NCBI GenBank assembly: GCA_934433485.1
Contig: CAKRZR010000012.1
Span: forward strand, 16,595-80,594
Reading direction: 5' to 3'
DNA from: an uncultured Eubacteriales bacterium
GTDB lineage: Bacteria > Bacillota > Clostridia > Oscillospirales > CAG-272
DNA: 64,000 bases
The position numbers and the translations under genes are program-made. Positions 7,892 to 14,414 of the stretch are shown here, piece after piece (position 1 is the first letter of the stretch; each line of letters opens with the position of its first letter). The notes beneath the pieces are model-generated. The model had not been told where the DNA came from, made no database searches, and was given only the letters and a program-made list of their open reading frames with translations.

Positions 7892-8373
7892 TGAGCGGCG
7901 CGCTGAGATGGATGGCACTATTATCCGGAGACAGGGACAAGGAGGAGCACCGTCGCGACAGGTCGGAGGATCGATACCGCGACGGGGACAGACGGCGCAA
8001 ACCGTACGACGAGCGGGGCGGCTATCAGATGCGCGAAAGGCACGGCCGCGAGGACGAGTGGGAGCCGAAACGGCTGACGAAGGCGGACGCGGAATCGTGG
8101 GTGCGGCGGATGAAAAACGCGGACGGCTCGGCCGGTGAACACTGGGACTACGGTCAGACGGAGCAGGTCCGGCAGCAGAAAGGGTATAAATGTGATCCGG
8201 TGGCGTTTTACGCAACCATGAACATGATGTACTCGGACTATAGCCAGGTCGCGCGGGACACGGGATGCAACACGGTCGATTTTTACGCCGGGATGGCCAA
8301 GGCGTTTTTGGACGACACGGACGCGCCAGAGGACAAGATCGAGCGGTACGCGGAGTATATCGCGGGGGCTTAA
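7888..8373 (+). CDS. Charged N-terminus plus conserved helical domain, prophage protein (DUF7841-like)
   Basis: 161 aa, starting inside the previous gene (ATGA coupling). Residues 12-60 are an Arg/Asp/Glu/Lys-rich, probably disordered stretch. Residues 60-161 form a conserved-looking domain with SWVRRMKNADGSAGEHW and VARDTGCNTVDFYAGMAKAFL. It closes the five-gene cluster and is followed by a terminator-like hairpin. The domain resembles one often found next to the preceding Cys-rich proteins. Its role is unknown. Confidence 0.6.
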   Translation: MMSGALRWMALLSGDRDKEEHRRDRSEDRYRDGDRRRKPYDERGGYQMRERHGREDEWEPKRLTKADAESWVRRMKNADGSAGEHWDYGQTEQVRQQKGYKCDPVAFYATMNMMYSDYSQVARDTGCNTVDFYAGMAKAFLDDTDAPEDKIERYAEYIAGA

Positions 8374-8387
8374 GGCAAGGCAAAATA

Positions 8388-8423
8388 AAAAAAGCAGGGG
8401 CGGCGTGGCTCCTGTTTTTTTGC
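8388..8423 (+). terminator. Terminator after the five-gene cluster
   Basis: An AGCAGG...CCTG hairpin followed by a run of seven T residues lies just after the stop at 8373, before the next promoter. Confidence 0.6.
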
Positions 8424-8475
8424 GGTTTGGATGCATGGGGGCGAAAAAAACTTAAAAAAACTTTGGCAAAACCCC

Positions 8476-8504
8476 TTGACAAACCACCCAAAGAGTGGTA
8501 CAAT
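8476..8504 (+). promoter_or_regulatory. Promoter with internal operator, copy 1
   Basis: TTGACA (8476-8481), 17 bp, TACAAT (8499-8504). The spacer carries an inverted repeat ACCAC-N7-GTGGT. The same promoter and operator recur at 10154-10182, so both transcription units are likely under one repressor. Confidence 0.85.
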
Positions 8505-8559
8505 ATATACAACGAAAGGGAGAGCGGATAACCCAAGAAACCGCAGAGAGGGAAGAACC

Positions 8560-9009
8560 ATGACTAAGACTTACACTATCGACAACATCACCTATACCGT
8601 ACGCGACTGCACTGCGATCCCGGTGAGCATCGGCGAAACCGAGCGCGTTGATGCCCTCTACGTTGACTATAACGCCGAGAGCGGAGAACACGTTGAGTAC
8701 GTAGTATTCAACGAGAGCATGCCGGCGGACGAGGACGAGTTAACGGCAATGTTCGACTACCCGGACGAATGGGACAGCTACTGCGACACGCTCGCAACCG
8801 TCTGCTTCGAGGATGGCGTAAACATCAATGGCAGCATCAATGAGGCAGCCAAGCGTATCCGCGAAGCGCACGACTGGGAGGCTTGCGAGAGCGAGTGTGC
8901 AGAGATCTGCGAAGCGGCCGGATTACTGAGCGAGTGGCAAGAGGCTGACGGAGACTCTTTTGAGACGGTAATCAACAAAGCAGCACGTATACTTGGTGTA
9001 CGGATATAA
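8560..9009 (+). CDS. Small acidic prophage protein
   Basis: 149 aa, start ATG at 8560 behind GAGGGAAGAACC. It is strongly acidic with many cysteines in the C-terminal half (EACESECAEICEAAG). It is the first gene behind the operator-containing promoter. The composition resembles small phage-encoded protein-binding or DNA-mimic proteins, but I see no family signature. It could be an early host-takeover or anti-restriction type protein; that is speculation from acidity and regulation. Confidence 0.6.
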   Translation: MTKTYTIDNITYTVRDCTAIPVSIGETERVDALYVDYNAESGEHVEYVVFNESMPADEDELTAMFDYPDEWDSYCDTLATVCFEDGVNINGSINEAAKRIREAHDWEACESECAEICEAAGLLSEWQEADGDSFETVINKAARILGVRI

Positions 9010-9021
9010 GGAGGCTGGCGT

Positions 9022-9153
9022 ATGGCGGCCGGGCTGTCGCAGACTCAGCTTGCAAATCTGTCTGATGTCAACCGGACAGACGAGGTTGCCGCCAGACTCG
9101 CGAAGGCGATGAGCTGCACAATCGCGGATATCAGAGAGGAGGACACAAAGTGA
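9022..9153 (+). CDS. Short XRE-like HTH fragment (43 aa)
   Basis: An ATG at 9022 behind AAGGAGG opens a 43-codon frame, LSQTQLANLSDVNRTDEVAARLAKAM, that looks like an XRE helix-turn-helix with part of the domain missing. It ends in a GTGA overlap with the next start, so it is probably translated. It may be a truncated regulator or a small DNA-binding peptide. Confidence 0.5.
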   Translation: MAAGLSQTQLANLSDVNRTDEVAARLAKAMSCTIADIREEDTK

Positions 9154-9821
9154 GCCCTAAGCGTATGAACGGCACGGCGTACGATCTCCCCGACTACATC
9201 CTCGCGCTGATCTGGTTCTCCGGCACCATCAGCGGAGACGCGATCCTCGTCCGCAACACGGATCCGTATGTTGTAAATACAATCGCGCGCCGTGTCGGCG
9301 TCTCCGTGTGGGATCAGCCAAACAGGCGTGAGGGCGTTCGCCCGATTTGCAAAATTGGGCGGGTTTCACTGATCGAGTCGCTGCGCAAGATCGGGTTCAC
9401 CGGCATACAGGATGAGGATCGAATCCCGCCTCCGGTGGACACCTTGACACTGGCCAAGGCGTTCGCAGAAACGCATACAACATTGGGCTGGCAGCTCCAC
9501 TATGATCGACGGCACAGCATGGATAAGGATTACGCTTACTATATTCCGCGGCTCCAATATTGCGCGCGGCCAAAAATCATGCAGGCGTACGTCGACGCGC
9601 TTGCCAGGCTCGGGTGTACTCAGCCACGGCAGCTGTATCCAGCCGCAAATAGAGTTTCTGCCACCGTGATCTACACATCACACAAACAGATGTTGGCTAT
9701 GCACCGCGTGCTGTCGCCGCCGATCGACGGAGAGAGCCATGAGGACTTTTGGGAACGGTTTTATTTGCATATTAACACAAAACCGATACCGTACCACCAA
9801 TACAAGGGAGGAAAACAATGA
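9150..9821 (+). CDS. Unknown prophage protein with weak LAGLIDADG-like pattern
   Basis: 223 aa, GTG start in a four-base overlap with the HTH fragment. The N-terminal YILALIWFSGTIS and the later AYVDALARLGC are spaced like the two helices of a LAGLIDADG endonuclease domain, but the acidic catalytic residue is absent at the first motif. If related, it would be a catalytically dead DNA-binding derivative. The alternative is an unrelated phage protein. It overlaps the next regulator gene (ATGA), so the three genes form one operon. Confidence 0.45.
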   Translation: MSPKRMNGTAYDLPDYILALIWFSGTISGDAILVRNTDPYVVNTIARRVGVSVWDQPNRREGVRPICKIGRVSLIESLRKIGFTGIQDEDRIPPPVDTLTLAKAFAETHTTLGWQLHYDRRHSMDKDYAYYIPRLQYCARPKIMQAYVDALARLGCTQPRQLYPAANRVSATVIYTSHKQMLAMHRVLSPPIDGESHEDFWERFYLHINTKPIPYHQYKGGKQ

Positions 9822-10135
9822 CAATCACCCAATTCACCGCCGCCCGCGCGGCGGCTTCATCCTGCCACAGCTCCGCCGACTTCCTCGGCCGCTTCCCGGA
9901 TATTGCCCCATGGGAGCTGGAGGATGTGTGGTCGATCCACGATAACTACAGTTTCGCCACAGTCCGCGCCATGTCCGATCTGACACAAGCCGAGTTTGCG
10001 GAGCGATACCATATCCCAGTCCGCACGGTCGAAAATTGGACACAGAACAGCAAGGCCCGCCGCGAGATCTCGGCGTATCTGTTGGATTTGCTGACAGTCG
10101 ACGTGATCAATACACGCGCGGCAAAAAAATCTTAA
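9818..10135 (+). CDS. HTH DNA-binding protein, candidate operator-binding repressor
   Basis: 105 aa. The C-terminal half contains LTQAEFAERYHIPVRTVENW, a clear XRE-type helix-turn-helix. The N-terminal half is helical and without a recognised domain. It is the last gene of the operon behind operator copy 1 and lies just upstream of operator copy 2. That arrangement fits a repressor controlling both promoters, including its own. The operator link is inferred from location. Confidence 0.65.
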   Translation: MTITQFTAARAAASSCHSSADFLGRFPDIAPWELEDVWSIHDNYSFATVRAMSDLTQAEFAERYHIPVRTVENWTQNSKARREISAYLLDLLTVDVINTRAAKKS

Positions 10136-10153
10136 AAAACTTTTCGGAACCCC

Positions 10154-10182
10154 TTGACAAACCACTCAAAGAGTGGTATAAT
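10154..10182 (+). promoter_or_regulatory. Promoter with internal operator, copy 2
   Basis: TTGACA (10154-10159), 17 bp, TATAAT (10177-10182). The spacer holds a perfect inverted repeat, ACCACT-N5-AGTGGT. Flanking bases also match copy 1 (ACCCCTTGACAAACCAC against GAACCCCTTGACAAACCAC). Confidence 0.9.
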
Positions 10183-10221
10183 ATAGTCAAGCAAAGGGAA
10201 AACACAAAGGAGATAAAAACC

Positions 10222-10443
10222 ATGACGACAGCCGAAGCGATTGCGAGAACCGAGAACGAGATCCAGTACTGCGAGGCAAACCTCGAGGAAGCGGTAGCCG
10301 AGTACAAGCGCAAGATCGCAAGCTACACCGCGTTTGAGATCGCGGAGGGCATGGCGGATGGCCTCCAGCAGCGGATCAAGGAGCTGGTCGCGGAGATCCG
10401 GACGAAGAAACAATTTGTAGAAATGCTTAAAACAATCAGATAA
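10222..10443 (+). CDS. Small coiled-coil prophage protein
   Basis: 73 aa. The ATG at 10222 is preceded by AAGGAGATAAAAACC. Almost the entire chain is predicted helical and rich in Glu/Lys/Ala (EANLEEAVAEYKRKIASY), so it probably forms a coiled-coil dimer. It is the first gene behind operator copy 2 and is co-transcribed with the next gene. The function is unknown; adaptor or small regulatory roles are possible. Confidence 0.55.
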   Translation: MTTAEAIARTENEIQYCEANLEEAVAEYKRKIASYTAFEIAEGMADGLQQRIKELVAEIRTKKQFVEMLKTIR

Positions 10444-10455
10444 GGAGATGCGACA

Positions 10456-10800
10456 ATGAAGTTTGTTACCATTTACGAAATCAGCAATATCACGCTTGAT
10501 CCTGCCAGCAGACCAGTTTCTTGCATCGACACATACTTCTTTGCGGAACACGATGCGCTCCAACAGCTACAACGATTCGAGGAAAGCGATCGATACGCAG
10601 TAATTACCCTAAACGAAAAATATCGCGTGAGCAAAATGGCGTTCACTATTAGCCTGCCGGATGAATATAGCATCACCACCGCGCGCGAACTTATTGCCGA
10701 CCTCAATTCCGGAAAGGTGGAATCCCCGGATTATGATGCCTATATGTGCGGTCCGGATACAGAATGTGTCCTGTACTCCGAAATGAAAACAATCGAATGA
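10456..10800 (+). CDS. Small prophage protein of unknown function
   Basis: 114 aa with an AAGGAGATGCG ribosome site. It is an alpha/beta-looking small acidic protein (ITLDPASRPVSCIDTYFFAE) without a recognised motif. It is the last gene before the cas locus that can be attributed to the prophage, and it shares an operon with the 73-aa coiled-coil gene. It is followed by a gap of 358 bases containing a terminator and the cas3 promoter. Confidence 0.5.
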   Translation: MKFVTIYEISNITLDPASRPVSCIDTYFFAEHDALQQLQRFEESDRYAVITLNEKYRVSKMAFTISLPDEYSITTARELIADLNSGKVESPDYDAYMCGPDTECVLYSEMKTIE

Positions 10801-10948
10801 ATGCAGAAAAAAAGGCAGGAGCCGTGAAGCCCCTGCTTATTCTCAAAGGGGGAAAACTATCTTTCAATGCGGATTACCGCGCCGAAGGTGTTGTTTGTGT
10901 AAACGAATAAAATATGTTCGGGAAGTGATTCATTGGGGGAGTTCACAG

Positions 10949-10980
10949 AAGCCTGCATTCATAAGAGTGTAGGCTTTTTT
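10949..10980 (+). terminator. Terminator at the prophage edge
   Basis: AAGCCTGCA and TGTAGGCTT form a hairpin followed by a T-run. The rest of the gap 10801-11158 holds a weaker GCAGG/CCTGC hairpin near 10815-10840 and the cas3 promoter. I see no att repeat. Confidence 0.75.
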
Positions 10981-11088
10981 GCGCTTATAGGTATGCAACA
11001 GCTATGTGAACCGTAGAAATTGATAGAATCAAGTGCGTTTTGGTCAATAGCAACAAAATCATGCCCTCATAATTGTGATTTGCGCGCA

Positions 11089-11117
11089 TTGAAAAATCGC
11101 ATAGAACCTATTATACT
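11089..11117 (+). promoter_or_regulatory. cas3 promoter
   Basis: TTGAAA (11089-11094), 17 bp, TATACT (11112-11117), about 42 bp before the cas3 start. It is separate from the cas5 operon promoter, so nuclease and effector complex can be expressed independently. Confidence 0.75.
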
Positions 11118-11158
11118 ATATGAAAAAAAAGTGGCAACGGAGGTGAACGAGCGCAAAG

Positions 11159-13426
11159 ATGGAAAAAACATACTATGCACATACAAGTGAAGATGGGCGA
11201 TTCCAGACCATATTAGAGCACGCTTCAGATGCTGCAAAACGAGCGGCTGAAAACGCTGCAGCTTTTGGCTGTGCGGAAATCGGCAGGATCGCCGGAATGT
11301 TTCATGATGTGGGGAAATATGGAGACGGCTTCCAGACACGGCTGTATGGTTCCGGAGAGCCATACGAGCATTCTGCGGTCGGAATGCGCTTGTTCCTGGA
11401 TGAAATACAGAAAACGAACGTGCGCGCGCGTAAATTTACGGCGATTCTTTTGGCGTATATCGTGGCGGGGCACCACACGGGATTACCGGATTATGGCTCC
11501 AACGCGAGTACGGAAAACGACGCAACCATCTCTGCCAAAGCAAAACGTCTGCAAAGCAGGCCGGACGATTGGGGTGCGTATAAGGAGGAGCTTGGAGAAG
11601 TGCCGGAGATTCCGCCGTTGGAAGCCACGTTTATCCCGGCGGGAAATGATTGGACGCGCAATGGCTGGTATAGCTATCAATTTCTCGGACGGATGCTTTT
11701 TTCATCCCTCGTAGACGCGGATTTTCTGGATACAGAAAAATTTATGTCGAATGGTGTGATAGATCGGGATACCGGTGAGCCGTTTCCGGTACTTATGGAC
11801 CGTTTTGACGCATATATGACAAAGTTTGCTGGTAAGAAAGGAAAGCTCAATGAAAACCGGCAGAAAATCCTGCAGGCCTGCAAAGATGCCGCTGTAGGAG
11901 AGAAAGGGTTGTACCGGTTGACTGTCCCTACAGGCGGTGGAAAAACGCTTTCCTCCATGGCCTTCGCGCTACGCCATCTGTTGGAACATGGACTGCGCAG
12001 GATTATTTACGTGATCCCCTATGTCAGCATAATCCGCCAGACGGTAAAGGAGTTTGAAGCGGTTTTTGGAAAGGATAACGTGCTCGGGCATTACGCGACG
12101 GCGGATTTTTGGGAAAAGCCGCGGGAACGGGAGGATATCCAAACCGGCGATGAACTGGCGGCGGAAAACTGGGACAAGCCGATCATCGTGACGACGAATG
12201 TGCAATTTTTTGAGTCCCTGTACGCGAACAAAACGTCACGCTGTAGGAAGATCCACAACATTGCAAACAGCGTGATCCTGTTTGATGAAGCCCAGATGTT
12301 GCCTGTGCCGCTTCTGAAGCCTTGTATCCGCGCGGTTTCGGAGTTGATGACGCATTACGGATGTACAGCGGTTTTATGTACGGCAACACAACCGGCACTG
12401 GATGGATTGTTTGGAGAAAACGCGGTATTGCGGGAGATCTGTTCGGATACGGCGGCAATGTACGCGGATTTCCGGCGGGTACGGTACGAATGGTGCGGCA
12501 AGGTCAGCGACGACGCAATGCTGGAGCGGCTGCGGGATACCGACGCGGCGCTTTGCGTCCTGAACACAAAACGGACAACGCGGGAGTATTTTGAAGCGAT
12601 GCATACGCCGGGGAAGAACGACGGCGTATACCACCTGTCCACGTACATGACGCCGCGTCACCTTGAACGGACGATCGAGAAAATCAAAGCACGGCTCCAG
12701 GCGATCCGGGAGAGGAGAATACAGGGGCGGTGCCTGGTGTTCTCCACGTCGCTGATCGAGGCGGGCGTCGATATCGATTTTCCGACCGTATACCGCGAGA
12801 TCGCCGGACTCGACTCCATCATACAGGCCGGCGGCAGGTGCAATCGGGAGGGAAAACGCCCCATAGAGGACAGCGTGGTATACGTGTTTGAACGGGAAAA
12901 AATACCGCGCGGTCTGGAGGAGGTCTGCGGTTGGGTGCGGCAGGAGCTGGAGAACTGTCCGGACATTTCCGCCCCCTCTGTGATCACGCGGTATTTCCGA
13001 CGCCTGTACGGGATGACGAATGTGCGTGAAAAGGTGGACAGACTGGACCAAAACGAGATCCTGTCGCTCATCGGACACAGGGATGTGGCGGTCAGCGGGA
13101 ACTTTATCCCCTATCGGGAGATAGCCGCACGGTTCCGGTACATCGACAAGCAGGATCAAAAGCTCATTCTTGTGCCAAACGAAGAGAACCAGGCGCAGTG
13201 CGACATGCTGCGCAAAGGCATGATAAACCGGAAGCTCCTGCGTACTCTGGCAAAGGATATGGTGGCGCTGTACACGAGGGAATACGAAGAGCTGCGGGAC
13301 AGAGGGGTACTCACTGCGGTGAACGACGGTATCGCGATTCTGGAGGACGATCCCCGTGCGCCGCGCAGCTACAACTTGGACTGCGGGATTGTAGTGCGTG
13401 GAGACGCGGAAGTGCTGATTTTTTGA
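11159..13426 (+). CDS. cas3: CRISPR-associated helicase/nuclease Cas3 (type I-C)
   Basis: 755 aa. The N-terminal HD nuclease domain has H21 and FHDVGK (H49-D50). The SF2 helicase core has TGGGKT (about residues 258-263), DEAQ (374-378), SLIEAGVDIDF and QAGGRCNR (about 555-562). All key motifs look intact. After the Cascade complex finds a PAM-flanked target, Cas3 is recruited to unwind and degrade the non-target strand. The ATG follows GGAGGTG. The gene has its own promoter. A 259-bp gap to cas5 contains the crRNA-like RNA described below. The size is normal for I-C Cas3. Confidence 0.96.
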   Translation: MEKTYYAHTSEDGRFQTILEHASDAAKRAAENAAAFGCAEIGRIAGMFHDVGKYGDGFQTRLYGSGEPYEHSAVGMRLFLDEIQKTNVRARKFTAILLAYIVAGHHTGLPDYGSNASTENDATISAKAKRLQSRPDDWGAYKEELGEVPEIPPLEATFIPAGNDWTRNGWYSYQFLGRMLFSSLVDADFLDTEKFMSNGVIDRDTGEPFPVLMDRFDAYMTKFAGKKGKLNENRQKILQACKDAAVGEKGLYRLTVPTGGGKTLSSMAFALRHLLEHGLRRIIYVIPYVSIIRQTVKEFEAVFGKDNVLGHYATADFWEKPREREDIQTGDELAAENWDKPIIVTTNVQFFESLYANKTSRCRKIHNIANSVILFDEAQMLPVPLLKPCIRAVSELMTHYGCTAVLCTATQPALDGLFGENAVLREICSDTAAMYADFRRVRYEWCGKVSDDAMLERLRDTDAALCVLNTKRTTREYFEAMHTPGKNDGVYHLSTYMTPRHLERTIEKIKARLQAIRERRIQGRCLVFSTSLIEAGVDIDFPTVYREIAGLDSIIQAGGRCNREGKRPIEDSVVYVFEREKIPRGLEEVCGWVRQELENCPDISAPSVITRYFRRLYGMTNVREKVDRLDQNEILSLIGHRDVAVSGNFIPYREIAARFRYIDKQDQKLILVPNEENQAQCDMLRKGMINRKLLRTLAKDMVALYTREYEELRDRGVLTAVNDGIAILEDDPRAPRSYNLDCGIVVRGDAEVLIF

Positions 13427-13435
13427 TGGTGAAAA

Positions 13436-13554
13436 TGGAACAGAGCAGCAGAAGGTGTGATCTTCCGCTGCTCTGTCCGGTGGGATGGATAATAAAAATC
13501 CAAAAATTTCAACCCACTTGCTCCATTTCAATTCACTTGCTCATGGAGCAAGAC
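13436..13554 (-). ncRNA. crRNA-like regulatory RNA (CreR-type) targeting the cas5 operon promoter
   Basis: Minus-strand unit of about 119 nt. It begins GTCTTGCTCC and contains GGAGCAAG followed by GTGGGTTGAAAT, which matches the array repeat 3' handle GTGGATTGAAAT at 11 of 12 positions. CTTGCTCC pairs with GGAGCAAG (8 bp), mimicking the repeat stem. The pseudo-spacer (13505 down to about 13471) starts TTTTGGATTTTTATTAT. The minus strand at the cas5 promoter reads TTC then TTTTGTATTTTAATTAT (13670 down to 13651). That gives a TTC PAM and 15 of 17 matches, with mismatches only at 6 and 12 and pairing lost from 18. Established knowledge: type I guides tolerate mismatches at every sixth base, partial pairing permits binding without cleavage, and crRNA-like RNAs that autorepress cas genes are known. 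The function here is inferred. Confidence 0.85.
13441..13475 (-). terminator. Hairpin downstream of cas3 and of the crRNA-like RNA
   Basis: CAGAGCAGC and GCTGCTCTG form a 9-bp stem, extended inside by GAAG/CTTC. On the minus strand it is followed by TTCCATTTTC, which makes it a likely end for the crRNA-like RNA. It could also slow transcription leaving cas3. Confidence 0.6.
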
Positions 13555-13560
13555 GATATT

Positions 13561-13589
13561 ATTATACCTTTTGAAAGAGAAAAAAGCAA
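13561..13589 (-). promoter_or_regulatory. Promoter of the crRNA-like RNA
   Basis: On the minus strand TTGCTT (13589-13584), 17 bp, perfect TATAAT (13566-13561). The expected start near 13554 falls on the GTC that opens the repeat-like element. It is divergent from the cas5 promoter. Confidence 0.8.
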
Positions 13590-13626
13590 GTCTTTTTGAA
13601 AAATACAGAAATTCTCAAAAAACATA

Positions 13627-13655
13627 TTGACATTCCTTCTTGTGAGTAAAATAAT
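13627..13655 (+). promoter_or_regulatory. Promoter of cas5-cas8c-cas7-cas4
   Basis: TTGACA (13627-13632), 17 bp, AATAAT (13650-13655). The 35-bp interval 13633-13667, next to GAA at 13668-13670 (TTC on the other strand), is the site matched by the crRNA-like RNA. Occupancy would cover the -10 box and transcription start. Confidence 0.85.
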
Positions 13656-13685
13656 TAAAATACAAAAGAAGAAAGGAGCGATACA

Positions 13686-14414
13686 GTGTCAACGAACAAA
13701 TTTATAAACTGTCCGGATGACGAAACGAGCTTGTTCACGGAGTGTGTACAGCCGAAGAAGCCGATCCGGATCCGGTTCTGGGGAGACTACGCGGCGTTCA
13801 ACCGACCGGAGCTGTCCGTGGAGCGGTACAGCTACGACGTCATGACTCCCTCGGCGGCGCGCGGGATGCTGGAAAGCGTCTATTTCCACCCTGGCCTGCG
13901 CTGGTACATCCGTCGCATCTATGTCGAGCGTCCGATCCGGTTTACCAATGTGCGGCGCAACGAGGTCTCTAAAAAGATCCTTGCGTCGGATGTATACGCG
14001 GCGGCACGCGGCGCGGACAAGCCGATCTACATCGATCGCCGGGAAGCCATTCAACAGCGCGCGGCAACGGTGCTGCGGGATGTGTCCTACGTGGTGGAGG
14101 CGAACTTCACGCTTGTCCCCGAAAAAATGCACGCGACCGACAGCGAGGAAAAATTCTACGCCATCTTCTGCAACCGCGCCAGACGCGGCAGATGCTTCAC
14201 ACAGCCCTATTTCGGCTGCCGGGAGTTTCCGGCGTCCTTTGCGCTTGTCACGGAGGACAGCCCCCCGCCGCGGCCGATCCCGGAATCCCGCGACCTCGGC
14301 GTCATGCTGTACGACATGGATTATTCGGACCCGCGGGACATTCATCCGACCTTCTTTCACGCGGAAATGGTGGACGGTGTGGTTGCGGTCGAGGGAAAGG
14401 AGGTGCTCCGGTGA
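13686..14414 (+). CDS. cas5: Cas5 (Cas5d-type crRNA-processing nuclease, type I-C)
   Basis: 242 aa, GTG start behind AAAGGAG. RIRFWGDYAAFNRPE near the N-terminus and SYDVMTPSAARGMLE are hallmarks of I-C Cas5, which replaces Cas6. It cuts the repeat hairpin and stays bound to the 5' handle of the crRNA. The C-terminal FHAEMVDGVV region matches the end of the family. The stop overlaps the cas8c GTG start. Because this protein reads the hairpin and handle, it is the factor expected to process the crRNA-like RNA encoded upstream. Confidence 0.93.
   Translation: MSTNKFINCPDDETSLFTECVQPKKPIRIRFWGDYAAFNRPELSVERYSYDVMTPSAARGMLESVYFHPGLRWYIRRIYVERPIRFTNVRRNEVSKKILASDVYAAARGADKPIYIDRREAIQQRAATVLRDVSYVVEANFTLVPEKMHATDSEEKFYAIFCNRARRGRCFTQPYFGCREFPASFALVTEDSPPPRPIPESRDLGVMLYDMDYSDPRDIHPTFFHAEMVDGVVAVEGKEVLR

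Noticed and set aside
10801..11158. Prophage attachment site
   Set aside because: The other prophage end is outside the window, so no repeat pair can be shown.
13589..13605. Plus-strand TTTTTG site near 13593 as target of the pseudo-spacer
   Set aside because: Only five to six bases match and there is no TTC PAM; the minus-strand site at 13667-13651 is far better.
14192..14410. Longer N-terminus for cas8c
   Set aside because: It lies entirely inside cas5 in another frame; the GTG at 14411 gives the family-typical start.
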